DNA of 64,000 nucleotides. It comes from Neospora caninum Liverpool (Eukaryota > Apicomplexa > Conoidasida > Eucoccidiorida > Sarcocystidae). The notes below the pieces were generated by a model. The model saw only the letters and a program-made list of their open reading frames with translations, was not told the origin of the DNA and made no database searches. Location: the NCBI RefSeq assembly GCF_000208865.1, contig NC_018389.1, forward strand, positions 1,364,001 through 1,428,000, written 5' to 3'. Shown piece after piece: positions 10,613 to 23,500 of this stretch. Made by a program: the position numbers and the translations under genes. Each line of letters opens with the position of its first letter. Position 1 is the stretch's first letter.

Positions 10613-12665
10613 CTGAAATGAGACAGGAGACGGTGAGACCGTAGAAACCGACAAGACGAGGGTGTGCGCGGCGAGGCGCGATTTTTTCGACGCGAAATCG
10701 CTGCCGGAGAACACAGAATCCGGACTATTCTTCCTCGTAGTTAAAGACTGAGGCATGTTCTCCTGCTGCGGAGTGTCCCACCTTTCCCCGTTTTCTAAAA
10801 GTCTGAGGACCCAGTGGGGAGAAACCCTCAAGGCCACGCATCTCGCCTAATTATATGCTGCGCGCGTCGCTGGGGAAAAACATCTACTCTTGTTTCGGTC
10901 CCGTGAGCACTCGAGAGAAACCGCTTGGGTGTAGGACAATCCATGGAAATAGAGAGTGACCGAGAACTTGCCGAGAGCTCCAGCAACGAAGACGTGGCGC
11001 GCGGCTTTGTGGTAAAAACGTAGACAGGGGAGCATCTAGAGGGAGATGTGCACGGCTGCAACTGCTTCGCTGTGTGGCTGCCGTCTATTTTGCGTCCTTT
11101 TTCCTGGTTCGCTCCGTTGGAGAAGAAGGCCGCTCGCATCAGTGCTAAAGCAATGGAATCCGAGGGTTGTTGAGCATGTGCAAGAGTACGCAAGGCACAC
11201 TCAGAAGACCAGACGCACCACGTGGCGTGAATGTTAAGCGACGACGTTGACAAACAGGCAACGCCCTGGCTCTCAGGCACCAACGCGAGTGCAGCCACGA
11301 ATTCAGTCCAGACAGACAAAAACACCTGCTCAGAATCTGTTTTCCTCTGCCTGGACAGGAAGAGGAAAATGCGCCTGGAGCTCGTTGCTCTTGTACCCAA
11401 TCGAACACGCCTGGTGGACCTCTATGTAGCACTCCGTATCACAAGGTGCGATATGTGTCTAGTCTTTCGCGACTAACCCTCTCTCCGCAGACGCGGCGCG
11501 TACGCGCTTGCTTTCATCGTTGGGAGAACGTGTGCACATTGGACGCGAGATTGTTCACATGAGGACGTGCGCTTTTGAAACAAACCGGTTTAGGGTTACG
11601 CCCCCGCCGTGTCGTTCAGCACACGAGTTCACACCCAGCACGTGCTTTAGACCCGCCCTGGCAGAATGGGGATTTAGATGAACGTGGGAGTCCAAAGAGA
11701 CTTGACAAAGTAGACGGAACTGGAAGATTTGCACGCGATGAAACGGAGCTTGCCGTCAGTCGCCAAGCCCCACGCTCGCGAAAAGAAGTCTTTTCTCTCT
11801 CATGTTCCGTTCGGCCTCTCATTCGCAAAGAGCATCCAGGCCGAAGCGCGAAATTGTCACATTTTGCAAGGTCATTTGGTAGGTTTCCTCGCTTCGTTTC
11901 TACCTTCCGACAGCGTTTGTTAAACGGAAGGTTCTGTAACGAGACGAAGAGCAGGGAAGTCCGGTCGTCGGAAGAGGTTGTAGACTGCTCTTGTGCGCTA
12001 CACAGTCATGAACAGGTGACGAGAGAGAGGCGCGCAATCTGCATCCGCTGCAATCCAGAGATACTCACTCATGTATGTTTATATATCCATTGAGGTCCAG
12101 AACTACTTTTATACGTTTATTTTTATGTGTACAGCCACGCTTGTATGCAGACGCTCCAGGCCGTAACTTGCGCTGCGGCTTCTACCCTGCGTTGACGGCG
12201 TTCCCCGCGAGCTAGGCTCCCCGTGCCACCGTATGAAGTGCGCTGTGTCCGTTTCTACATCTGCCGGATGAATGGGGAAGCGTGCACTGCGAGTGGGACG
12301 ACTGATTTAGAAGATGTCTTGTTTTCTGGTAACGGCTCGCTGGAGACCCTCGCGGGGCACATTGGCCTTCTGCTCCTCACTCGGGTTCACGACGCGTGGG
12401 TCTTACACGTCGCCGGAAACCGACGGTTCAACGTTTAGGTTTGAGTTGCGCCGCTTCCTTCTGCCTGCTTCGCACCCGTCGCCACACGAGCTTTTAGCCC
12501 CTTTTCCGTTAGGTCCTCTCGCGAGGAATTTGTCTGAGTCTTCCTTGCGGGTTCTTGATTGGGAAACAGAGACGTAGATCGACGGTGTCAAGAACGACGG
12601 AGAAGGCCTAGGACAGAAACAGAGACGTGGAACTGCGTGCACTCACTGGCGCCTTGAGAAGGCTT
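10613..12665. other. Region without a supported gene model
   Basis: This 2-kb stretch must contain the missing 5' exon(s) of the minus-strand gene ending at 8522 and the 3' UTR of the HtrA gene. A minus-strand frame beginning with ATG at 11035 (hydrophobic, about 60 codons) is a possible first exon, but I found no phase-compatible donor. Short open frames at 11231-11476 and 11575-12093 (+) show no family similarity. Confidence 0.4.
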
Positions 12666-15600
12666 TCACCCGGGTGGCCCCGCCGGACCTGCCGGCGGCG
12701 AAAGAATCACCTGCAAAATGGGGACCGCAGAAAGCAAAGAAGAACTTTCCACACCTCAAACTACAAGAATCGACAGCTACGCACATATATGCATGTATAT
12801 ATGCATATGCACGGAGTGATAGGCCATCAGATACGTAGGTTGCCACTCTACTCAAGTCGATGAATCCCGACAGGCGCGTGTAGGCAGACGCCAGGCTGAG
12901 CCGTGTATGTGAAAGAAGGGAGGCTGTGGAAACAAAGGCAAACGGTTGCCATCTCGCCTTTAAAAAAGAGAGACCACGCCGACAGGATCGTCGTCAGTCC
13001 TGCGGAGAACCCCTTTGAACTCGAAACTCGGAAAACACAACAAGGCCTCACCTTGCACGTGCGCTTTATGTTTGCTCTCAGCACGTCCAACACAACCGCT
13101 TCGCCTGGCGCGCGACTCAAAATGAAATCGAAGAGCTAAAGTGAGAAACAAAACGGAGAGAGGGAACACCTGTATTAATATAACAGAGAAAAACCGGGTC
13201 TGGTTTCTCGATGTCTGCGACCTCGACTGCCTTCCGTGTAACGGCGAAGTGGCGACCAGTCAGCTGCAAGGTTTCCAGTGGAAACGACAGAGGCGAACCC
13301 CGCAAAACACGAGGCAACACCGAGACCCGAGACGCAACTCCTGTGCAGTTCCCCTAATTCCTCGCTCTGAGTTGTGCTCAGATGGTTCGATCCTTCATCC
13401 TCACTGCATGTAAGTTGCAAACTGCCGAACCGTCCGCTGCAACGACGACGTCTCGTTTCTGGATGCCCGCCTTCTCAGCAGGACTACCAGGCACAACCGA
13501 GTCGACGCGCAGGTGTTCTGAAGAGACTCAGAGAGAACCCAAAAAACGGATCGTTCTTTGCTTCGCTGCGCGCTCTGGTGAGATTCCCTCTCGGGCAGAT
13601 TCCCCTTCTTTTCTGCCGCCGTCCCCAGCCAAGCGCTTTTCCCGCGTGCCGCGAACCGACACGAGGCTGGTTCCCAGAGCTCGTTCCGGCGCTTTCGCGT
13701 TTCCCCTCAGAGCCCCTCCCCTTAGGATCTCGTCTGAACGTTTTCGCCTTCATTGTGCATTCTCTGCGTCTATCCTTGTTCTTCCCGCAGTGTGTCTCCT
13801 GCCTCGTCCGTTTTCCCTTCTCCGTCCAACGTTCGCCCTTCCTCTCGCTCACGTTCGCGTGGGGCTATACAAGGCGTGTCCTCGCTGGACGCGAAGGCGG
13901 CGACGTCAGCCAGGCTCGCCGGCTGCTGAAACACCAGACCTGGCAAGGCGATCACCCGAGGGAGAGAAAACGCACAACACGTCTCTGCAAAAAGCCGAAA
14001 CGCCGGCGACATGCCGGCAGGCGTCAACCTGCGTAGGAAGTAAGAACCTGCGCATGCGCGTCTATCCGCCTATCGCCGGCGACCTACAGAAACCCGGATC
14101 GAAGCTTTCCTCCTGCACGTTCCCTGAGATACTCACAGGCACGCAGCGTCTCCCTCACGACGTGGAACGGCGACGAGGCCGTCCCTTCAAGTGAAAAACA
14201 GAGGACGCGAGAAAGAGAGACAAAGCGCCAGGGAAGCGCGCACACCTGTATCTGAACAAGACATTTGTGTGGAGGCATCAACTTTGGGACAGCAGAGCAA
14301 CAAAAGTTGGAGAAAGCTTACCTAGCGAGGGTGCCTGGTAGTGTCCTGTTGCGTCCAGTTGATCGCACACCGCGGTGACAAAGTGGATCGGAAGCGCCAA
14401 CCTGAAAAGGAAACGAACCGATGAGAACCAGAGACGAGAAGCGAAATCGTCGACTCCGGAGCAAACAAACGAAAGGGATGCCCGGACAGCAAGACCGCAG
14501 AGATACGGTTGAAAGGCGACGGTGAGTCTCCGTCCAGTTGCTGCGCTTCGCAATCTAAAACCGAAAAGGAATGGCTAGGGACGCGTACCCTTTCTGTCGC
14601 CGCCTTCCACCGACCCGCTACTCAAAGCCCCACGAAAACCGTCGAGCGACAGAGGCTGCGGCTCTCGGCCCTCGTCTGCAGTCTATGGCCTCGCTCTTTC
14701 TCTGCCGTGCCTTCTCGGTTCCTACCTCCTTTCTTCCCTTGGGCGTCGCTCTCTCTTACCCTGCTTCTTCTCTCCTGTTCCCCTCGGTCTCTGTCTCCCG
14801 TCAAGTGATTCTTCTCTCTCACCCGTAGTCTTGGAATTTCTTGACCACCATGCCTACGACTTCTCCACGCATGTTTGCCACGAGAGATCCCGACATGCCT
14901 GCAAAGAGCGACACCAGTCGAAGGCGTTCGCTGCCATCGGTCGATGAGACTCGCCTCTTCAGCATCGACAGCATCGAGTCCCTCGCTCCGCCCTCCGTCT
15001 TCTCGTGCGAAGCTTCGGGAGCTCTGCCTGTCGCGTCTCGCGTTCGACGCCTCTGTCTTCACCTCGGTTTGCGCCTCTTCCGTCCCTCTCTTTGTCGCGT
15101 GGAGACTCACCGGGAAGCGTGATGACGCCGAGTTGGATAAAGCCCACGTTGGTGCCGGCATTCAAGGCGGAAAACGACTGACACGGCTGACTGACGATGC
15201 CGCACGCTCCCACAGGTTCGTCCCCGTACTGCGTAGACAGGCAAGAGAAGGCGCACGCGCGCGCACGACATAGGTTTTGTTAGAGAGGGTCCGTCCACAG
15301 AATCGGAGAGAGGCGGCAGCAAGATGCAATTCGCAAGACCGACGAGACACGCCCGAGACGCGTGCGCACAGCCGGTGCCGCACACTCGGAAAACAACAAA
15401 AAAACCAACAGCAAATGTGGGAGGACAGGCGCAGGAGATCCCGAAGGCCGAGTCGACGAGGCTGTGCCCAAGGGCGCTCTGTTCTTGATATAGGGAACCC
15501 TGTTTCCGGCAGCATCGAGAGGCGAGCGGAACGGCAGCGAGGCAGGGTGTAGAGAAGAAAAGGCGAATCTCCTGGCTGCGCAGCGTTTCTCGTCTAGACT

Positions 15601-18600
15601 TTTATTTTCGACGCTGGACCACATAGCCTAGAAACACAGAGATGAGGAGAGAACGCGAAACCGAGCAACCCCGACACGACAGGACAGCCTGGACCATTGT
15701 CGTTTTCCGCCGCGTTTCAGCCTTTTCTTGCCTCACGTAAGTCGTTCCAACCGCCACGACGAATTCACCCAATCGCGGCCGATACGGACTCTCGGTCTTT
15801 TCGCCTCGGCGCCGATCACCTGGCGAGAGCACGCCGCGCAAACCACACAGGAGACAAGCACAATGCGAGCGCAGGCACTTTCGCTTTTCTGAGGCGGAAA
15901 GGTGGAGCTTTGTTGAGAAGACGAGACGAGAAACATGGCGGAAACAAGTGGACCTACGACTTTGCGCGTATCGGCACAGACCAGGCGCGGAACTGGAGAG
16001 AGGCGTCGGCGCCTGAGAAGCCGAACGTGGCTGCCGACTGCGCGGAGAGTCGCGAAGAACCCCACACAGGTCGAGACAGTGCGAGCAGTGTCTCCGCGGT
16101 GTGCCACCGGGCGGTTTGTCCCATCGTTGCGCTCCACGCAACGATGGGACAAAAACGGGGAGGAGTGGAGATGCGTTTCGGCTGGGCACGTGTGTCGCCA
16201 CGTGAAGGACCGCGACCCACGCCGGGTTGGGACCGTGAAGGCCTTGGAGTTGCGCATCCAAGTGCGCTACTGTGCGTGTCATGCCCCTAGGGTAAGTGCA
16301 CTGCAAGTATGGGTTTCTGTTGAGGGAGAACTCCCAGGAACCTCGTCTCGGTTTTCGGCGTTTGTGTCTGGGCCACACGACGGACGAATCACCAGCACAG
16401 CTCCTTACGGACGGGGCTGTGCAGAGAAACCGAGGGGAGGCAGAGAGGCCGGTCGCCGTGCGGGGCGCGGAGGCGCAACACTGCCACGTCGGATCCTGAG
16501 AGGCAAAGAGAAAACAATCGAAGAGCACAGAGAGACGAGACACCATGCGTTCGCCTGCCTCATGTGGGGACGCACGCAGAAAGAAGAAAAGGCCGTGAGG
16601 AGATAAAGAGGAGAAAAAAAGAGACGGACGGTGTCAGACCGGAGAGGTCGACACGCGTTGCTTCTCGGAAGGCGAGAGGCACGGAAAGAGCGGAAAAACG
16701 TTTTGGGCCGCCTCTCAACCTTACGAGTGTCTTTGCCTCTGAAATCGCCCCACAAAAGCTGGCCGTCGTTCATCTTCACCACATACACAACTTCCTCTTC
16801 CTTGCCGTCTCCAGGTTTCGGGGGAGGCGAGACATTCGACAAGTGAGGAGCTTCGCGAGGACGAGGCAGCGGCGCAGAGACAGTTTCCGTCCCCGCAACG
16901 CTCGCAGCTTCGCTCGAGGAAGACGCATTCGACGAGCGCTGCGAAAGAGGAGAGAACAGACACGGAGAAGGGCTGGGGACTGAAGAGGCCTGGGGAGACG
17001 CCGGTGGAGAATCGCGTGAAGTCGGGAGGGACGTGTGTGGCAAGACGGCCGACACGTTGTCAGGCAGCTGGAGATGTGCGTCGTCTCCTTCCTCAGAGGT
17101 CTGAAGGAAAGGGAAACAAATCGCAGGTTCGCGCGTCGCAGTTTCTTCTTCCGTTCTCCCGGTGTGTACCGAGACTTCTATTGAAGCTGTTTGCCTGTCG
17201 TTTCTCCTTCTTTCCTGAAGGCCAGCGCCAGAACGCATCATTCGAGAAAACGGTCAAGAGACGCAAAAGGCGTCAGAAAAACAAACGAAAGACGCGAGAG
17301 CGCTCGCCCGTCCTTCTCTAGGATTCGCACACGAGCGCTGCGTGCGCGAGGCCGGACGACGAGAGGCGCGCAGAAGTCTGGGAAAGCTTCGCCAAAGAAA
17401 GACAGTCAAGTGACGAACACCCTCGGGGACAAAGAGAGAAGGAAGGCACCTCCGCTGGGCACTCGATGGGTGCGGTGACGCACACTCGCGAAATTAAAGA
17501 AAAAGAGGAAGAGACAGACTCACTTCGTCAAACAGATGCGCTGCCGTGACCACCACGCCTGACAAGAGTCGCAAGGTGGACGAACAAAAAAACTCGAATT
17601 TGCGATTGCTCGAAACAATCCTGCTTCTGTGTCAGGTCTTCCACAGGCGTCAACTCTCAACACCGAGCTCTCGAGAGAGACGCCACCCCATACTCTCTCT
17701 CGCTCACATCCGTAGACATGCATCCACACACTGACATTTTCCCACACACAGATGTACACAAATATACTCATACAGAAAGACACCTGATATATATATATAT
17801 ATATATATATGCTCACGCCTGTATATATAGAGAAGCCTTCCATCTGTGCAGATATATACTCTTCAGAGGCATCCCTATGTGGACACCTGAATCTGCATGC
17901 GTGTGTGCGCACCGGTGTCTCCATACCCACCCAAACACACTGGCATCTATAAAGAAACGTGTACATATCGCAGCACCCAAACATATATATATATATATAT
18001 ATATAATGGATATGTGTGTGTGGCCGTGGGTTTGCTTGTGCTGTTGTTGTGTTGCGATTTTGGCGTACCTTCTGGTTTTAGGACAAACCCCGAGCCTGCA
18101 TATTGGACGCTCACGACTCGATGCGTCCGGGGCGACGCGGCTCTCTTTGCTTCGATGAAGGCCTTCTCGTTGCGCAGCCGTGAGGTGTCTCTGGAGACGG
18201 GGGCGATGCGTGCCCTTCTCACCTGGTAAATTCGCACGACTGCGGGTCGCACCTTGTCTACTACCTCGGCGAGAGTTGCGTCTGGGGAGGGCGAGGGAAG
18301 CGAAGAGGGAGACGGAGACAGCAGAGACAGTGGCGAGGAAGAGGAGACGCCGAGGAACCTGCGGGAGATTCCACTGCCTCCTTTCTCCCCGGGGGAGGAG
18401 GAACAAGACGAGGGGGGAGGCGGGCGAGGAGAGGACGAAGTAACGGACGATGGGAAAGAGGGGAAGGAAGACCAAGCATGTGCGCCGCAAGAGAAAGAGT
18501 AAGTAGACGAAGCAGACAAACGGGGCGGTGAAGACGAGTGAGCGAGAGGAGAGGAAGACGAAGAGAGAGAAAAAGAAGTATTACGGAGAGACGCATCTGT

Positions 18601-18900
18601 GCCGCGGTAAAGCACACTCGACGCTCTGTATCCCGAGGAGGCTCTTTTGCTTTCTTCTTCTTGGCCCTGCGGTTTTAACCAAGGTAAAGCACTAAGGAGG
18701 ACCATCCCCGGCACGGAGGCTGTGGCTGAACGCCCGGTTCGCCCTCGCTTTCCGTGTCCTTCCTTTTCGCTGTGTCTGTCTTTCGCCGAACAGAGACAGG
18801 GCGACGTGGCTTCTCTGCAAGGAGACACCGGAAGACGACGGGGTCGTGGAGCCCTAAAGAACAGCCGCGCCCGTGCGCGGCTCGCGAGGCACTCGCGCAT
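12666..18900 (-). CDS. DegP/HtrA-like serine protease with PDZ domain
   Basis: A trypsin-fold DegP/HtrA protease. Confident exons: complement(join(12666..12710, 13052..13135, 13405..13517, 13853..13939, 14322..14401, 14823..14898, 15111..15228, 15737..15819, unresolved, ..16269, 16725..17100, 17524..17558, 18069..18900)). Between 15819 and 16269 one frame stays open and the intron borders are uncertain. Features in order: a Ser/Arg-rich N terminus poor in acidic residues at its start (possible mitochondrial or plastid presequence), DKVRPAVVRIYQV (about residue 210), GSGFVLKPEG, TAAHLFDE with the active His (about 285), a Ser/Pro-rich insertion, LGEFVVAVGTTY, GACGIVSQP, and LPGMSGSLVANMRGEVVGM with the Ser. 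The PDZ has SVVPGSPAEKAGI, DVVVAADG and APGEAVVLDVLR. The Asp expected in DxAVL cannot be assigned: the aligned segment reads PAWVAVLH. It is divergently paired with the FKBP gene at 20539. The ATG at 18900 has A at -3. Confidence 0.85.
16115..16153. repeat. Perfect 17-bp inverted repeat (hairpin, 5-nt loop)
   Basis: The arm 16115-16131 is exactly complementary to 16137-16153, with loop CTCCA at 16132-16136; the inner stem sequence is CCCATCGTTGCG. It lies inside the HtrA-like gene, in the stretch whose intron borders are unresolved. Confidence 0.9.
17787..18005. repeat. Two (AT)n microsatellites in an HtrA intron
   Basis: AT runs at 17787-17810 and 17983-18005, both inside the intron 17559..18068 of the HtrA-like gene. 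Confidence 0.95.
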
Positions 18901-20538
18901 GCTGGAATGGTTTGAAAGTTTCCTTCTTAAGATGACTGCGCGATCACTTTCCCTCTTGGCCCGCCACGGTGTTTCTTTGTCTCCTTTTTCGCCTGCTGCC
19001 TCCGAGTCGCGCGAGGAGACAGTCGAACAGAGCGGCCGCGTCGAGACTCCTCGAGGCCAGAAAGAGGTTGGAAAAAGGAGAAAAGAAAAGAGGGGTCAAG
19101 CGGCAACGAAAACGCGAGAGCAAGTGGAAGGAAAGCGGCTGAAGAAAGAGCAAGCGGGTATTCAGAGGAAAAAGAATAGAGCCGGGAAAAGGGGGAGGGA
19201 GGCGGGAGAGGAGAAAAAAAAACAGAAGACGAAAAAGGGAGAGAGGGCGCCGGGATGGACGAAAAGTCTTTCTCTCGCCCAAGGCGAGAGCCGTTTTACT
19301 TTTCCCCCGTCATTGGCAGATGCTCAGAAAAACGCATATTCGCGCCTTCCACGCTGTTTTCTGTTCGGGGCGCGTGTGTCTTGCGCATCTTTTCTTCCGC
19401 GTTGGCAGGGAGGCTCCGGTGTCTTCTCATGCCTCGTTCTCCCGGCCGTTTTCCGGGCCGTGCGGTCCTCTGTTCTTCCTTCTCGCACCTTTTCCGTGAC
19501 TGGAGACGGCGGTGCAAAAAGTGCGACTGAGAGATCAAAGCATCGAGTCTCCAGGCGAACACGCAGGAGCACGAGAAGTCACTCGTTTCTCTTCTCTTTC
19601 CTCGCCTGTGGCCCCACGCGTCTGCCCACCCTTCCGCCACCGTACAGCGCCGCGCCAGCATCAACAGAAAAAAGAAATCTAGAGAGAGATCAAGAGAGAG
19701 AGCAAGAGAGAGATCAAGAGAGAGAACAAGAGGGGGAACAACGGTGTGCAGCTCGTAGCTAGAAAGGTTCAGGATTATTGTCTTGTTTCCAAAAGACAAC
19801 AACGATTTTTTTCATGTTTCAGCCGGCGATTTTAAATTGGGGGCTTGGCGCCTGCTGGTCGTCCTTCTGTCGCCCCTCCTCCTTGGTGGAATCCGATCGG
19901 ACCGTTCGGATTTCAGCGAGAGAAAGTCCAGTGGCCCCAGACGCAGTAGAGGAGGAAGAGAAAAGAGGGGACAGCAGCGAGGCAGAGAGAGAGGTAGAGA
20001 GACAGGTAGAGAGAGAAGACTGCAGAGGTGAAGAAAGAGACTGGAAAAGGAAGGAAACGCGTAGGAGACAAACAAAGGTGCAAAGACGGCCGGAAAAACG
20101 AGGGTCGAGGCTCCGGCCTGTGACGCCGGGAGGAGAAAACAAAGGAAAGGCCGCTGTAGCTTTTTTGAAAGCCGAGAAAAGGGAGGGACCGTTGGCGGCT
20201 TGTCCCTCCAAAGAAACGGCGCCCTTCGAGTCCCAAAGAGAGGAAGGAAAGACGCTTTCTCCTTCTCTGCCGCCAGCTGTTCGGGCAAGACCTCTGGGTT
20301 AAACGGCGTCTCCTCAGCCCTCAGCATTGCAACGGCTTCAACGTCCGTTTTGAGGGAAACGCACAACTCAGATACAAGAAAGAAAACCCCCCAGTCGTCT
20401 TCCATTCTTCCTCCTCTCTCTTGTCTCCGTTTCCACCCTTTTCTATTTGCTCCTCTTTGTGCTGTTCTCTTCCTGTTCCGCATTTCCTGTTCCGGTTTCC
20501 CCTCTCCGCGTTTGGCCTATCCTTCGCAGCCAGTCGCC
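18901..20538. other. Divergent promoter region HtrA / FKBP
   Basis: A 1.6-kb spacer between the two outward-facing start codons. It contains purine-rich simple sequence, including an AGAGAGANCAAG-type array at 19681-19731. A 371-codon plus-strand frame (18647-19762) and an in-frame plus-strand extension upstream of 20539 exist. Their Arg/Lys/Ser composition and lack of motifs suggest 5' UTR or chance rather than protein. Confidence 0.5.
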
Positions 20539-23500
20539 ATGGCGTCTTCTCCGTGCGTGTCTCCTCCCTTCTCTCCTTCTCTTCGCTTCCTTCCTCCTGT
20601 CTTTCTCGTCGCCCTACCTCGCTTCTGTATCGTTGCCTGTCTGCTCGCAGCCACCGGGCTCTCTCGCGCGCAGTCCTCTTGTGCGTTTCTGGCGCCGTCA
20701 CTTCCCGCTGCGCTCTCTCCTTTGTTTCTTTCCGGCGTCTTTCCAACTCTCCTCCGGGCTGGGGCAGTCTTTGAAGAATATGCAGAGCTGGACGAGACAG
20801 GGGAGCAAAGCCACCATCGTCGGAAACGCATCGACCCTTCGCTTCCCCACTTCGAGGCCCGGTCGGCGGTGTCTGTGGGGGCCGACGGAGGCAAGTCGCT
20901 TTTCTCCTGGGACTCCTACCACTCGCGGGTGCTCACCTGCGAAGCCTGCCAGTGTCTGTCGCGTCTCGTGCTCGAGCGGCTGAACGGAAACGAAGAAGGA
21001 TCGCACACGGAGACAGGCAGCGAGGACGGCGCCAGGACGGGGACAGAGAGCGAGGGAGGAAAGGGGGGGAAACCGGAACAGGGAGAAGGAGAAAGACAGA
21101 CTGCGCAGAACAGGAAGGAAGGCACGGACGAATCACCGAGAAGAGAAAGACAAAGCGAAGCGGCCGCAGGCAAAGAATCTGGACCAGCAAGCGAGCGGGA
21201 AAGAAGAGAAAGCGCAAAAAACCACAGAGGAGGCGGAGCTGAGGCAGGAGACCGCAACTCGACAGAAGTGAGAAAAGAGAGGACAAGAACGACACCAGAA
21301 GAGAAAGGAAAGCAGAGAAAGAAAAGCGACGACGCATTGAACGGGCTATCGCAATCGACGAGGCCTTGGAGCCGCACAACCTTTGCTCGTTTGGCTACTG
21401 GAAACCGTATGCAGGTGAGACAGAGAGAAACGGAGACGCAAGGAAAGAGAAACGAAGACTGAAAAGGCTGAGAAGAAGCAGTGCGAGGCATGGGAAACTG
21501 AGGAGGGTTCAGGAACGAAGCGAGTGCAAAAGGGCTGGGCAAATAAGGAAGAAATCGTGGGCTAAAAACGCACACGCAACAGGCCGACAGGGAGGGAAGC
21601 AGACAGAAATGCGGGCGCGGGAGCCCCTAAAGGTGACGAGGAAGGGACGGAGAGAGGACCAGAAAGAGGAAGCGTTTCGAGCAAAACGGGCGTTTCTTGT
21701 CCTTCCAGTAGGGCGGCGAGACATTCTTGATACCCACAGGAACGGGTTCATGTTCCTGGTTGTCGCGTCTCGTCTTCTCGGTCTCTTTTTTTCAGACCGG
21801 AGATGTCCAGCCAGTCGGCTTACGGGGAACTGAGTTGGTCCAGGCTGTCGCTCTCGCAGCTCGCTTCTTGCTCCGGCTCTGTTTCTTGATACTCCCCCTG
21901 GAATGGCAAGCCAGGTGTCGCGGGGCGGTTTCGTCGCCCCGCCTGCTTCACCCGTGATTTTCTTGTTCTCTCGGTCTCTGTCTGTTAGACAAAACGGAGG
22001 ACTTGACTGTGCGTGAAATGCAGTCCGCCTGCCGCGTGCTCCTCGCGTCGGAGTCGGAGAGAGTCGCCTCCTTTTTAGAGGCGCATCCGGAGGCGACGCC
22101 GCGCTCGCTTTCGGAATTTTTGTGTCTACCGCATCACTGCGCCGCGCTCTGGGGAGAAGACGATCTGCCAGAGAAGCGGGAAACCCAAGCAGACCGGAAC
22201 CTGCGGCTCGGCCGCGCGTTTCTCCAGTGGAACCGCGAACAGCCAGGAATCATCGAGACCGACTCTGGGCTCCAGTTCCGGATTCTGAAGCCGAATCGCG
22301 ATCACCGCGCGAGACACCCCAAGTAAAAGCAGAAAGCCGCAGCGCCCAAGGCGGCAAAACATCGTTGCTTCTCAGCCGCATGCAGCGTCCTCTACCTTTT
22401 GGCGAGTTCTTTAAACTTTCCCGAAGAGTTCAATACAGTGTCGATTGAGCTACGCTTTGCCGCACGCCTCCCTCCTCCCGGCAAAAAATCGCGTAACGAC
22501 AAACGCTCGGCCTCTCCACCAGATTTGAGGGGTTCCCACGGGGCGCATAGAGTGGTGGTCACAACGCCAGGCAGTTAGAGGCTCGACGGAGAGAGCGACG
22601 AAAGCACACATATCGCATTTCTCACCTAAAGTAAACTGGGCCCTCTGTGGAGGAGGAAGGACGGGACGGGGGAGTCGGTCCTAACTCGGCTCCCCTCTGC
22701 TTCATCTGGGCCAGGTCTTTGCATTCAAATGATGTTCTGTGTCTGATGCTCGAGCTTTCCTTTCTGTCTTCTCTCGAGACGTCGCGCGCCTGTTCGCTGC
22801 TTTCTTCTTCTACGCATGGGTTTCAGGTGTCTCCACCTTATTTAAGTATCTTTTGTGGTGTCTTTCTCTCCAGAAGTGAACGCGATTTGATCCACATGCA
22901 CTACCTCGGGAAGCGCCTGAATGGCGAGACGTTTCAAAACACTTTCCGTCGAGTGAGTCTCGCCTACCTTTTCGTTTTCGCTCCTTTCGCGGTTTTTCAT
23001 CCGCTGTGTTTCTCCTCGATCTCTGCCTCCCTCTCCCGCTGTTGCTCTTCTCGCTTCCTCTGTCCCGTCCTGTGTCCGGCGACTGCCCCCATTTTCTGCT
23101 TGGCGTGTGGAACGTAAGGGTGCCGCGTTTTTTTAGCGTCGATATTTCCTCCTCTCTTCTTCTTCTCCTCATGTGTGCATTCTCTTAGCGTCTCTGTGGC
23201 ATGGACCTGGGAAGGCCTGCTCTTTCCGTAGAGGCGCGCGCCTCGGGTTGGTGGATGTCTCTCGCCTTGTGTCTCCGTTTCAAAGTGGGGAAGAGTTCAC
23301 GTCCGTCGCTTCGGTGCTTCGGCTGCGCGCAGCTCCGATGCGCGAGACTGTGTGTGTGCCGCTCTGTTTGGGGTTTCGCGCATTCCTCCGCTTGTCCAGG
23401 GTCATGCCGCCGTGGTGGAACTCGGCAAGCTCGTCCCGGGATGGCAGGAAGCTCTGAAAATCCTCAAAACTGGCGAAGAAATGCACGCCTACCTTCCGGC

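Noticed and set aside
13117..13320. Possible extra HtrA exon between 13135 and 13405
   Set aside because: Joining 13405 directly to 13135 keeps phase 0 and yields a normal-length PDZ helix and strand; an extra exon would disrupt the fold.
14026..14130. Possible HtrA exon with an acceptor near 14125
   Set aside because: It leaves the wrong phase for the next exon. Direct joining of 14322 to 13939 gives the expected SLGLVFQQP segment.
18647..19762. 371-codon plus-strand frame in the HtrA/FKBP spacer
   Set aside because: It overlaps HtrA exon 1 in antisense, is basic and low complexity, and ends in a simple AGAG repeat. Most likely chance.
20200..20538. In-frame extension upstream of the FKBP ATG
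   Set aside because: It would bury the signal peptide about 110 residues inside the protein; the GCCATGG at 20539 is a better start.
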